The position numbers and the translations under genes were made by a program. The notes beneath the pieces are model-generated. The model was not told the DNA's origin. It made no database searches and saw only the letters and a list, made by a program, of their open reading frames with translations. Shown piece after piece: positions 1 through 6,131 of a stretch of 9,614 bases of DNA (position 1 is the first letter of the stretch; every line of letters begins with the position of its first letter). This DNA comes from Pseudomonadota bacterium (lineage in GTDB: Bacteria; Pseudomonadota; Alphaproteobacteria; Rhizobiales; Xanthobacteraceae), in assembly GCA_023391175.1 (NCBI GenBank), contig JAEWBL010000234.1, positions 1 through 9,614 of the forward strand. The letters run 5' to 3'.

Positions 1-89
1 CCGCCGATCTGCGCGAGGGGCTCGACGCCTGGATCGCCCGCCGCGCGCCCGCCTATCCGGGCCTCTGGACGGCTTCGACGGAGGGTTGA
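1..89 (+). CDS. Enoyl-CoA hydratase/isomerase (crotonase) family, C-terminal fragment
   Basis: Only the last 28 codons (reading from base 3 to the TGA at 87-89) lie in the window. The visible tail reads ADLREGLDAWIARRAP followed by AYPG. This resembles the C-terminal helix of enoyl-CoA hydratases, where a D-x-x-E-G-x-x-A-[FW]-x-x-[KR]-R pattern precedes a short [FY]-x-G end. Crotonase enzymes act on acyl-CoA thioesters in the cytoplasm, but substrate and catalytic residues lie outside the window, so the exact reaction cannot be called. The stop is only 2 nt before the ATG of the DUF1330 gene, which suggests one transcript and coupled translation. The assignment rests on a short tail and could be wrong. 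Confidence 0.55.
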   Translation, partial: ADLREGLDAWIARRAPAYPGLWTASTEG

Positions 90-91
90 CC

Positions 92-511
92 ATGGAGGGA
101 CACACCAGCTTCACCCGCGAGACGTTCGCTGCCTTCGCCGCCAACGACCGGCCCGGCCCGGTGCACCTGCTGAACCTCATCCGCCTGCGCCCGCGCGTGG
201 CCTATGCGGACGGGCGCATCACCACTGGCGCCGAGGCCTATGACGCCTACAGCCGCCTCAGCGCGCCGGTGCTGGCGGAGATGGGCGGGCGCATCGTGTG
301 GCGTGGCGACTTCGAACTGTCCCTCGTCGGGCCGCCGGAGACCCGTTGGGACATCGCCTTCATCGCCGAATATCCCAGCCCCGGCGCGTTCGTGCAGATG
401 CTGCGCGATCCGCGCTGCCGCGAGGCCATGGCGCACCGCCAGGCCGGCGTCGCCGACAGCCGGCTCGTGCGCTTCGATCCCCTGCCGGCCGGCGCCGGCT
501 TCGCGGGATGA
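92..511 (+). CDS. DUF1330 domain-containing protein
   Basis: A 139-residue soluble protein with no signal peptide or membrane segment. It resembles the DUF1330 family, small alpha/beta ferredoxin-like (dimeric barrel) proteins with no established reaction. Family-like features are the early VHLLNLIRLRP strand (about residues 24-34), the G-x-x-x-W-x-G-x-F-E segment (66-75) and the C-terminal AFVQMLRDPRCREAMAHRQA block (99-118) followed by G-V-A-D-S-R-L. The ATG at 92 is preferred over an in-frame TTG at 86 because GGAGGG (80-85) sits 6 nt upstream. That ribosome binding site lies inside the end of the preceding crotonase-like gene, and the stop-to-start gap is 2 nt, so translation is probably coupled. 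A link to acyl-CoA metabolism is inferred from this neighbour only. Confidence 0.8.
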   Translation: MEGHTSFTRETFAAFAANDRPGPVHLLNLIRLRPRVAYADGRITTGAEAYDAYSRLSAPVLAEMGGRIVWRGDFELSLVGPPETRWDIAFIAEYPSPGAFVQMLRDPRCREAMAHRQAGVADSRLVRFDPLPAGAGFAG

Positions 512-516
512 TTGGC

Positions 517-542
517 GGCGCGGCATCGCAGGGTGCCGCGCC
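517..542. terminator. Hairpin between convergent genes, candidate bidirectional terminator
   Basis: A perfect 9-bp stem, GGCGCGGCA (517-525) pairing with TGCCGCGCC (534-542), encloses an 8-nt loop. It fills most of the 37-nt space between the DUF1330 stop and the LysR stop. On the plus strand it is followed by a pyrimidine tract (CCTCTCTC) rather than a clean T run, so intrinsic termination is plausible but not certain. Confidence 0.55.
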
Positions 543-548
543 CCTCTC

Positions 549-1439
549 TCAGCCGGCAGTGCCCAGCGGCCACCCGGCCTGCGGTGCTGCTTGGCCCTCG
601 CCTTCCAGCCAGCGCGCGAGGGCATCGATGTTGCGCGGATTGCGCGGCGATCGGCTGCGGATGAAATGAAAACCGCTCTCAAGCTCCATCAGCGGCCCCA
701 GCACCCGCAGGCGGCCGGCGGCGAGGTGGGCGTCCAGATAACGGGCGTCGGTGAGGACCACGCCGGACCCCGCCAGCGCCGCCTCCAGCGCCTGCGCCCG
801 GTTCTCCACCACCATGCCGCCGGCCGGAGCCCCACCCTTCTGCCGCGTCTGTTGCCACCACAGCGGCCAGTCGCGGAAACGCGCGCGGGCGCGGATGACC
901 GGCCAATCGGAAGGCCGGCCCAGCGCCAGGCCGGGCGCGGCGGCGGGCACCAGCGTCTCGCGGAAGAGCAGCCGCGCCTGAATGTCGGGCCAGTTGCCCA
1001 TGCCGTTCCGGATGGCGCAGTCCACATCCTCCCCGTCGAGATCCACCACGCGCTGCGTGGTCAGCACCGCGATCTCGATGTCGGGATGGGCGCGCTGGAA
1101 ACGCGGCAGGCGCGGCAGCAGCCAGTTGGCGGCCAGCGTGTTCACGGTGGAGAGCCGGATCTGCCGCGCGCGCCTCTGGAGGGGCGCCACCGCCGCCTCG
1201 ATCCGGCCGATGGCATCGCCCATGGCGGCGAGGAGCGCGGTGCCCTCGTCCGTCAGCACTGAGACCCGGCCGGATCGCATGACGAGCCGCGCGCCCAGTT
1301 CCGCCTCCAGATCCGCGATGCGGTGGGAGAGCGCGGAGCGCGAGATGCCCAGCGCCTCGGCGGCCGCCCCCTGCCTCTTGTGCCGCGCCAGCGCATCGAG
1401 GGCCGCGAGGCCGCGCAGCGACGGCAGGTTGGAGGACAT
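549..1439 (-). CDS. LysR-family transcriptional regulator (GcvA-like)
   Basis: A 296-residue LysR-type regulator of normal family length. The N-terminal winged helix-turn-helix spans about residues 5-65, with the recognition region A-A-E-A-L-G-I-S-R-S-A-L-S-H-R (26-40) and the wing L-T-D-E-G (62-66). A substrate-binding domain follows from about residue 93. The segment around 132-151 (V-D-L-D-G-E-D-V-D-C-A-I-R-N-G then NW) is typical of the GcvA-like subgroup. The ATG at 1439 is chosen over an ATG at 1484: GGGAAG lies 5 nt upstream of it, the protein then starts where LysR proteins usually do, and the longer version would translate through the palindrome at 1465-1481. It is divergent from the cupin-VOC-NTF2 operon, the classical arrangement for a LysR gene and its target. 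The inducer is unknown. Confidence 0.93.
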   Translation of the reverse strand: MSSNLPSLRGLAALDALARHKRQGAAAEALGISRSALSHRIADLEAELGARLVMRSGRVSVLTDEGTALLAAMGDAIGRIEAAVAPLQRRARQIRLSTVNTLAANWLLPRLPRFQRAHPDIEIAVLTTQRVVDLDGEDVDCAIRNGMGNWPDIQARLLFRETLVPAAAPGLALGRPSDWPVIRARARFRDWPLWWQQTRQKGGAPAGGMVVENRAQALEAALAGSGVVLTDARYLDAHLAAGRLRVLGPLMELESGFHFIRSRSPRNPRNIDALARWLEGEGQAAPQAGWPLGTAG

Positions 1440-1464
1440 GAGCGCTTCCCGTACGAACCAAACA

Positions 1465-1481
1465 GGTGAGAACTTCTCACC
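1465..1481. promoter_or_regulatory. Perfect palindrome with T-N11-A core, probable LysR operator
   Basis: The sequence GGTGAGAACTTCTCACC is a perfect inverted repeat with 8-bp arms around one central base. Its inner part, TGAGAACTTCTCA (1467-1479), fits the T-N11-A LysR box exactly. It lies in the 99-bp divergent gap, 25 bp upstream of the chosen LysR ATG and 57 bp upstream of the cupin ATG. That position suits autorepression plus inducer-dependent activation of the operon. No convincing -35/-10 pair was recognised nearby. The palindrome is directly visible; its use by this regulator is inference. Confidence 0.75.
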
Positions 1482-1538
1482 CATTTCAGCCCAAACATCC
1501 GCTAGCTTCCAGCCCGATCATTGTCTGAGGAGCGCATC

Positions 1539-2012
1539 ATGACAGGCCCCGCCCGCACGCCGCTCGCAGCCGAGGACGTGCCGCCCCGCACCAAGCCCTC
1601 GAACTATCCCGCCCCCTTCGCCGCGCGCATGGCGGGGCGGGAGAAGCGGCAGTTGGGCGACGCCTTCGGCCTCTCGCGCTTCGGGGTGAACCTCACCACG
1701 CTGGCGCCCGGCGCACAGTCCGCGCTGCTGCACCGGCACAGCCGGTCGGAGGAGTTCGTCTATATCCTCGCCGGCACGCCGACCTTGCGCACCGACGAGG
1801 GCGAGTTCCTGCTCGGCCCCGGCATGTGCATCGGCTTTCCGGCGAACGGCCTCGCCCATCATCTCGTCAATAAAAGCGCGGAAGAGGTCCGCTATCTGGA
1901 AGTCGGCGACCGGGATCCCGAGGATGCCGGCACCTATCCCGAGGACGATCTGGTGGCGCAGTTTTCCGCCGCCGGCTGGTCCTTCACCCGCAAGGACGGA
2001 ACCCCATGGTGA
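1539..2012 (+). CDS. Cupin domain-containing protein
   Basis: A 157-residue single-domain cupin. Motif 1 is visible at about residues 58-79: H65-R-H67, then E72, then F-V-Y-I-L-A-G. Motif 2 is at about 95-111: G-M-C-I-G-F-P-A-N-G-L-A-H107-x-x-x-N111, with one extra residue between P101 and G104 compared with the textbook P-x-G. The likely metal ligands H65, H67, E72 and H107 are all present, so a metal-dependent barrel is expected. The reaction is not predictable because cupins of this size include dioxygenases, isomerases and non-enzymatic binders. The ATG at 1539 has GAGGAG (1527-1532) 6 nt upstream and is preferred over the in-frame TTG at 1521. It is the first gene of an operon divergent from LysR, 7 nt before the VOC gene. 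Confidence 0.9.
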   Translation: MTGPARTPLAAEDVPPRTKPSNYPAPFAARMAGREKRQLGDAFGLSRFGVNLTTLAPGAQSALLHRHSRSEEFVYILAGTPTLRTDEGEFLLGPGMCIGFPANGLAHHLVNKSAEEVRYLEVGDRDPEDAGTYPEDDLVAQFSAAGWSFTRKDGTPW

Positions 2013-2019
2013 GGCCCGC

Positions 2020-2418
2020 ATGATTTCCCACGTGAATATCGGCACGAACGACATCGTTGCCGCGAAGGCCTTCTACGATCCGCTGATGGCGCGCCTCGGC
2101 TGGCGCCTGCGCTTCTTCGATGCCGCCGACGGGAAGGCCGGGTGGCAGCCGGCGGAGGGGCGCTTTCCCCTGTTCCTGCTGTGCCGTCGCTTCGACGGCG
2201 GCCCCGCCGCGCCCGGCAACGGCGCCATGGTCGCCCTGCTTGCGCCGGACCGGGCGAGCGTGGACGACATCCACCGCATGGCGCTGGCCGCCGGCGGCAC
2301 GGATGAAGGCGGGCCGGGGCTTCGGCCCCACTATCACCCCAACTATTACGGCGCCTATTTCCGCGACCGCGACGGCAACAAGATCTGCGTCTGCTGCCAT
2401 GCGGCGGAGGCGCCATGA
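2020..2418 (+). CDS. VOC (glyoxalase/bleomycin-resistance fold) family protein
   Basis: A 132-residue protein with two beta-alpha-beta-beta-beta modules of the vicinal oxygen chelate superfamily. The opening I-S-H-V-N-I-G-T-N-D (2-11), followed by A-K-A-F-Y-D at 15-20 and the L-G-W turn, is the typical first module. The closing G-A-Y-F-R-D-R-D-G-N-K-I (111-122) is the usual end of the second. H4 and the P-H-Y-H-P segment (103-107) are candidate metal ligands, but a full ligand set cannot be assigned by eye. The C-terminus has a C-V-C-C-H cluster (123-127). The ATG at 2020 follows GAGG (2011-2014) at 5 nt and lies 7 nt after the cupin stop. Its last 4 bases overlap the start of the next gene (ATGA), indicating translational coupling. 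The substrate is unknown. Confidence 0.92.
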   Translation: MISHVNIGTNDIVAAKAFYDPLMARLGWRLRFFDAADGKAGWQPAEGRFPLFLLCRRFDGGPAAPGNGAMVALLAPDRASVDDIHRMALAAGGTDEGGPGLRPHYHPNYYGAYFRDRDGNKICVCCHAAEAP

Positions 2419-2882
2419 GCCAGTCCGAGGACCCGACCTTGACGCTCACGCGCGAGCAGATGCACGCCCACGCGCAGGCCTGGATCGCCGCCTGGAACCG
2501 GCGCGACGTGGAGGCGGTGCTCTCCGCCTTCACCGACGATGCGCGCTTCCGCAGCCCCATCGCCCTGCAGATGACCGGGAGCGCCACGCTGGAGGGCCGC
2601 CCGGCCATCGAGGCCTATTGGCGGGCGGCGCTGGGGCGGATCGAGCGGCTGGAATTCCGCCTCCTCGCCGCCATCTGCGATGAGCCGGGCCAGCGCATGG
2701 TGGTGCATTACGAGGCGACTCTCGGGGACACCACCCGCCGCGCGTGCGAAATCTTCGTCTTTCGCGGCGGGCTGAAGATCGAGGCCGAAGCGCTCTATGG
2801 CGATACGGTCGCGCTGCCCGGTGGCGGCGCGGCGGGCGCCTCCGAGACTGCCGCGCCCGTCTCCGGCATGGCGAAGAAATAG
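2415..2882 (+). CDS. NTF2-like / SnoaL-like family protein
   Basis: A 155-residue protein resembling the NTF2-like (SnoaL/ketosteroid isomerase) cone-fold superfamily. Supporting segments are the helix A-Q-A-W-I-A-A-W-N-R-R-D-V (20-32) leading to V-L-S-A-F-T-D-D-A-R-F-R-S-P (35-48), and the E-G-R-P-A-I-E-A-Y-W motif (60-69). Beta strands rich in aromatic residues follow around 81-128. Members are isomerases, cyclases, dehydratases or ligand-binding proteins, and no catalytic residue set could be assigned. The ATG overlaps the stop of the VOC gene (ATGA), so it is the third gene of the operon. The final 29 or so residues (about 127-155) form a low-complexity Gly/Ala/Pro tail encoded opposite the 3' end of the MFS gene. 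That tail is probably not part of the fold. Confidence 0.85.
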   Translation: MSQSEDPTLTLTREQMHAHAQAWIAAWNRRDVEAVLSAFTDDARFRSPIALQMTGSATLEGRPAIEAYWRAALGRIERLEFRLLAAICDEPGQRMVVHYEATLGDTTRRACEIFVFRGGLKIEAEALYGDTVALPGGGAAGASETAAPVSGMAKK

Positions 2883-4111
2883 AGCAGGAAGCCCGACGCC
2901 GCGATGGCGGCCAGCGTCAGGAAGGCGGCGCTGTAACCGGCGGCGACGATGGTCACGCCGGCGATGGAGGCCGAAAACGCCGCCCCCAGCCCCTGCGCCG
3001 TGGCCACCGCCCCCTGGCTGACATTGAAGCGCCCGGTGCCGCGCGTCAGGTCCGCCACCACCACCGGAAAGAGCGCGCCGAAGATGCCCGCGCCCACGCC
3101 ATCGAGGCACTGCACGGCGAACAGCCAGAACGGGTTGCTGGACAGCGTGTAGAGCGCGCCGCGCAGCGCCAGCACGGCGAAGGCGACGAGGAAGATGGGC
3201 TTGCGCCCCCACGCATCCGCCTTCGCGCCCACCATGATGGCCATGGGCACCATCACGCACTGCGCCGCCACGATGCAGAGCGCGATGAGCGAGGTCGCCT
3301 GCTCCTTGCCCACCACGTAGGTCAGCAACTGGCCGGTGGTGGGCAGCATGGCCGCGTTGGAGAGGTGAAAGAGGAAGCAGGTGAGCGCGAAGATCAGCAG
3401 AGGCCGGCTCGACAGCAGCGTCTTCAGGCCCGAAGGATGCTCATGGTGGGCGGCGTCGTGGGCGAGGCCGCGGGCCAGCGTGTCGTCGATCTCTCCGCGC
3501 GGCACCACCAGCATGGCGCCGATGCTGCACGCGGCCAGCACGGCCATGAGCCAGAACACCACGATGGGACCGAACAGCACCGCCGTGCCGGCGGCGATGG
3601 CGGCGGACACCGCATTGCCGAGATGGTTGAACGCCTCGTTGCGCCCGATGCGCCGCGCGAACGCCTTCTGCCCTACGAGGCCCAGCGTGAGGCCCGAAAG
3701 CGCGGGCGGGAAGATGGCGCCCGCCATGGCCGCCAGCGACTGGCTGCCCGCCACCAGATAGAAGTTCGAGAGGAAGGGCAACGACAGGCAGGCGATCGTC
3801 ACGGCAAGCGCGCCGGCAATCACGATGGCCGGCTTGTTGCGGCTGCTGTCGATGAGCGCGCCGGCCGGGGTCTGGGCGAGGAGCCCGGTGAGGCCGGCGA
3901 TGGTCATCACGAAGCCGACGGTGGCTTCCGTCCAGCCCTGCTCCGGCCCGCGCACCGCAAGCAGATAGATGGCGAGATAGGGCCCGAGCCCGTCGCGCAC
4001 GTCCGCCAGGAAGAAATTGAGCGCATCGAGCCCCAGCATGGCGCGGCGCGACGGCCCCTGATGGACCGCCTCTCCGCCACCGCCCTGCCCCACCCCATCA
4101 CCCGCGACCAT
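2795..4111 (-). CDS. Major facilitator superfamily (MFS) transporter
   Basis: A 438-residue inner-membrane transporter with about 11-12 hydrophobic segments, the usual MFS length. The loop after transmembrane segment 2 carries motif A in the form G-A-L-I-D-S-S-R-N-K (84-93). The equivalent loop of the second half has G-A-K-A-D-A-W-G-R-K-P. A long hydrophilic central loop including H-D-A-A-H-H-E-H-P separates the halves. The substrate is unknown. The start at 4111 is preceded by a G-rich stretch (GGGGGG about 6 nt upstream). A start at the internal ATG at 4039 (M25, M-L-G-L-D-A) would remove a Gly-rich leader and is also possible. The C-terminal tail (P-E-T-G-A-A-V then Pro/Ala-rich) is encoded opposite the end of the NTF2-like gene, an 88-bp convergent overlap. 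A role in exporting or importing the product of the neighbouring operon is possible but speculative. Confidence 0.93.
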   Translation of the reverse strand: MVAGDGVGQGGGGEAVHQGPSRRAMLGLDALNFFLADVRDGLGPYLAIYLLAVRGPEQGWTEATVGFVMTIAGLTGLLAQTPAGALIDSSRNKPAIVIAGALAVTIACLSLPFLSNFYLVAGSQSLAAMAGAIFPPALSGLTLGLVGQKAFARRIGRNEAFNHLGNAVSAAIAAGTAVLFGPIVVFWLMAVLAACSIGAMLVVPRGEIDDTLARGLAHDAAHHEHPSGLKTLLSSRPLLIFALTCFLFHLSNAAMLPTTGQLLTYVVGKEQATSLIALCIVAAQCVMVPMAIMVGAKADAWGRKPIFLVAFAVLALRGALYTLSSNPFWLFAVQCLDGVGAGIFGALFPVVVADLTRGTGRFNVSQGAVATAQGLGAAFSASIAGVTIVAAGYSAAFLTLAAIAASGFLLYFFAMPETGAAVSEAPAAPPPGSATVSP

Positions 4112-4383
4112 CGGCTGCCCCCCGAAACTCGTCGTTCCCTACGCGGAAAAGCGGCCGAATCGTCCTGCCATCACGGCATGACACAGCGGCAGCGTGACAA
4201 CGCCGTCGGATACGGTCCAGATCCCGCTCGCCATGCAGTCGATTTCGCCGGCGTGGCGGACGCAGCGTCATCCGAATCCGCTTTACGTTGGGGGGAGACA
4301 ACCTTAGGTTCCGCCTCCGCCCGCGCCAGGGGTCCTGCGTGCGGGCGACCTGCGTTGCGGGGATTTGGGAGGGACGGAGCGCG
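4112..4383. other. Divergent intergenic region between the MFS gene and ygiB
   Basis: This 272-bp spacer holds no supported gene and should contain promoters for both flanking genes. For the plus strand the best weak candidate is TTTACG (4282-4287), 17 bp, TAGGTT (4305-4310). The proposed -10 lies in a small perfect palindrome AACCTTAGGTT (4300-4310). GGAG at 4376-4379 is the ribosome binding site for ygiB, with a second purine run (GGGAGGGA) at 4367-4374. The promoter proposal is weak and the palindrome is short. Confidence 0.35.
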
Positions 4384-4956
4384 ATGAAGCGGTCTGCTCA
4401 GATCAGCCTCGGCCTGCTTCTCGGCGGGACGGTGCTGACCTTCTACGCCTGCAACGGCCCCGACGAGACCGCCGCAGTCATCTATGAGGGCAATCACGCG
4501 GACGCGGTGCGCCAGTGCGTCGCCGACGACGTGCCGGCGCAGACCTGCGAAGCCGCCTATGTCGAGGCGCAGCGCGCCCATGCGCGGAGCGCGCCGCGCT
4601 TCACCTCCCGCGCCGAGTGCGAGCGCGCCACCGACAGCGCCTGCGATTTCAATCTGGTTCCGCGGCCCGACGGCACCGTCGCCCTTCTGATGTCGCCGCT
4701 CATGACCGGCTTTCTTCTCAGCCTGGCCGCGCCTGGCCGCCAGGCGAATCTCGGCACGGCCCTCTATCGCTCGTTGCAGGACCCCACCTCCTACCGGCAG
4801 CTCCCCGCCTTCGCTGGCGTCGGTGCCGGCGGCGGCATGGCCCTCGGCCCGACGACGGTGGGCGGGGGCAAGGGCATCGGCGCGGGGGGACGCGGCGGGT
4901 TCGGCGCCCATGGCAGCGGCGGCAAGGGCGGCGGGGGAAAAGGCGGCGGCTCCTGA
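4384..4956 (+). CDS. ygiB: DUF1190 family (YgiB/YjfM-like) exported protein
   Basis: A 190-residue protein resembling E. coli YgiB/YjfM (DUF1190), whose function is not established. It starts with M-K-R and a hydrophobic segment (about 7-22), so it is probably exported. The first cysteine, C23, lies in F-Y-A-C, a poor lipobox compared with the L-A-G-C of E. coli YgiB, so lipidation is uncertain. Four further cysteines (C45, C55, C79, C87) match the family spacing, with T-C-E-A-A-Y and R-A-E-C-E around two of them; they could form disulfides in the periplasm. A second hydrophobic stretch, M-S-P-L-M-T-G-F-L-L (103-112), corresponds to the family's M-P-L-M-A-G-Y segment. The tail from 144 on is strongly Gly-rich and contains R-G-G-F-G, also found in YgiB. 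The ATG at 4384 has GGAG 4 nt upstream. The stop overlaps the ygiC start by one base (TGATG), so the two are coupled. Confidence 0.88.
   Translation: MKRSAQISLGLLLGGTVLTFYACNGPDETAAVIYEGNHADAVRQCVADDVPAQTCEAAYVEAQRAHARSAPRFTSRAECERATDSACDFNLVPRPDGTVALLMSPLMTGFLLSLAAPGRQANLGTALYRSLQDPTSYRQLPAFAGVGAGGGMALGPTTVGGGKGIGAGGRGGFGAHGSGGKGGGGKGGGS
4721..4740 (+). repeat. Perfect 10-bp tandem duplication inside ygiB
   Basis: GCCTGGCCGC occurs twice back to back. A 10-bp unit changes the frame, yet the downstream reading still matches the DUF1190 family (A-L-Y-R-S-L-Q-D-P-T-S-Y). The copy is therefore either old and accommodated or a coincidence of codon use. It could be a slippage site. Confidence 0.6.
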
Positions 4957-6110
4957 TGCGGCGCCATTCCATCTCCCCGCGCCCGGACTGGCGCGCGACG
5001 GCCACGCGCCTCGGCTTCCACTTCGCCGACATGTACGGCGCGCCCTATTGGGACGAGAGCGCCATGTTCTCGTTCACCCTCGCGGAGATCGAGGGCGCCA
5101 TCGAGGACCCGAGCCGCGACCTGCACCAGATGTGCCTCACCTTGGCCGAACGGGCGGTGGCGGACCCCCGCATCATGGCGCGCCTCGGCGTGCCGGAGGC
5201 CCATCGCGATCTGGTCGCGGCCTCGTGGCGCGCCTCCGAACCCACGCTCTACGGCCGCTTCGACCTCGCCTATGACGGCACGGGGCCGGCCAAGCTGTTG
5301 GAATACAACGCCGACACCCCAACCGGCCTCTATGAGGCCGCCGTCTTCCAGTGGATCTGGCTGGAGGAGGCCCGCAGCCTCGGCATCGTTCCGGCCGGCG
5401 CCGACCAGTTCAATTCGGTCCACGAACGCCTCGTGGCGCAGTTCGCCGCCATGGGCACCGGGCCGCGCCTGCACCTCGCCGGGATGCTGGACGACGTGGA
5501 GGATGGCGGCACGCTGACCTATCTCGCCGATTGCGCGCAGCAGGCCGGCAACCGGGTGCAGCTCATCAACATGGCCGACATCGGCATCGATGCGCGCGGG
5601 CGCTTCATCGATCTCGACAATCTCGTCATCTCGCGGATGTTCAAGCTCTATCCATGGGAATGGATGTTCGACGAGGCCTTCGCCGTCCATCTCGCCAGCG
5701 CGCGTTGCTCGTATATCGAGCCGCCGTGGAAGGCGCTGCTTTCCACCAAGGCCATCCTGCCCTTGCTGTGGGAGATGTTCCCCGGCCACCCCAACCTGCT
5801 GCCGGCCTATTTCGCGGGCGATCCCCGCGCCGAGGCGCTGGGCGATCACGTGGTGAAGCCGCTGTTCTCGCGCGAGGGCGAGAACGTGACGCTGGTGCGC
5901 GGCGGCCGGGTGGAGACGACGCCCGGCCGCTACGGGGCGGAAGGCCATGTGGTGCAGGCGGCCGCGCCGCTCTTCGAGTCGGCGTACGGCCATGCGGTGA
6001 TCGGCAGCTGGATCGTCGGCGACACCGCCTGCGGCATGGGTATCCGCGAGGATGCCTCGCCCATCACCGCCAACCTCTCCCGCTTCGTGCCGCACATCAT
6101 CGACGGCTGA
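4956..6110 (+). CDS. ygiC: Glutathionylspermidine synthase-like ATP-grasp protein (YgiC/YjfC family)
   Basis: A 384-residue protein that matches E. coli YgiC (386 aa) along its whole length. It is the stand-alone synthetase/ATP-grasp module without the N-terminal amidase of bifunctional Gss. Shared blocks include R-P-D-W-R (9-13), M-Y-G-A-P-Y-W (26-32), L-H-Q-M-C-L (56-61), Y-G-R-F-D-L-A-Y-D-G-T-G (99-110) and K-L-L-E-Y-N-A-D-T-P-T (113-123). In the last block E116 and N118 correspond to Mg-binding residues of the Gss synthetase. Further blocks are F-K-L-Y-P-W-E (229-235), K265 in S-T-K-A-I-L-P-L-L-W-E, K301 in V-K-P-L-F-S-R-E-G-E-N-V, and G-I-R-E-D (362-366). An ATP-dependent ligation of an amine to a carboxyl group is likely. 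The enterobacterial YgiC/YjfC are known as Gss homologues without shown glutathionylspermidine synthase activity, so the substrate is unknown. The start overlaps the ygiB stop (TGATG). Confidence 0.95.
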   Translation: MRRHSISPRPDWRATATRLGFHFADMYGAPYWDESAMFSFTLAEIEGAIEDPSRDLHQMCLTLAERAVADPRIMARLGVPEAHRDLVAASWRASEPTLYGRFDLAYDGTGPAKLLEYNADTPTGLYEAAVFQWIWLEEARSLGIVPAGADQFNSVHERLVAQFAAMGTGPRLHLAGMLDDVEDGGTLTYLADCAQQAGNRVQLINMADIGIDARGRFIDLDNLVISRMFKLYPWEWMFDEAFAVHLASARCSYIEPPWKALLSTKAILPLLWEMFPGHPNLLPAYFAGDPRAEALGDHVVKPLFSREGENVTLVRGGRVETTPGRYGAEGHVVQAAAPLFESAYGHAVIGSWIVGDTACGMGIREDASPITANLSRFVPHIIDG

Positions 6111-6131
6111 GCCGCCTTCTCACGGCTCGGC
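6106..6131. terminator. Hairpin between convergent ygiC and cation transporter genes
   Basis: GCTGAGCCG (6106-6114) pairs with CGGCTCGGC (6123-6131), nine pairs including one T-G wobble, around an 8-nt loop. It spans the ygiC stop, the 9-bp gap and the end of the minus-strand transporter gene, as expected for a shared bidirectional terminator. No T tract follows on either strand. Confidence 0.5.

Noticed and set aside
204..1262. Plus-strand open frame opposite the LysR gene
   Set aside because: The LysR reading on the minus strand has intact domains and a proper start, while this frame has none.
1440..1484. A 15-residue longer LysR N-terminus starting at 1484
   Set aside because: It lacks a ribosome binding site, would place the operator palindrome inside coding sequence, and extends beyond the usual LysR start.
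2744..4387. Long plus-strand open frame of about 547 codons opposite the MFS gene
   Set aside because: It is antisense to a clear multi-pass transporter. Its translation is rich in Arg, His, Gly and Gln with no domain, typical of a shadow frame in GC-rich DNA.
4791..6095. Long minus-strand open frame opposite ygiB-ygiC
   Set aside because: The plus-strand genes match known families along their whole length. The antisense translation is low-complexity and has no family features.
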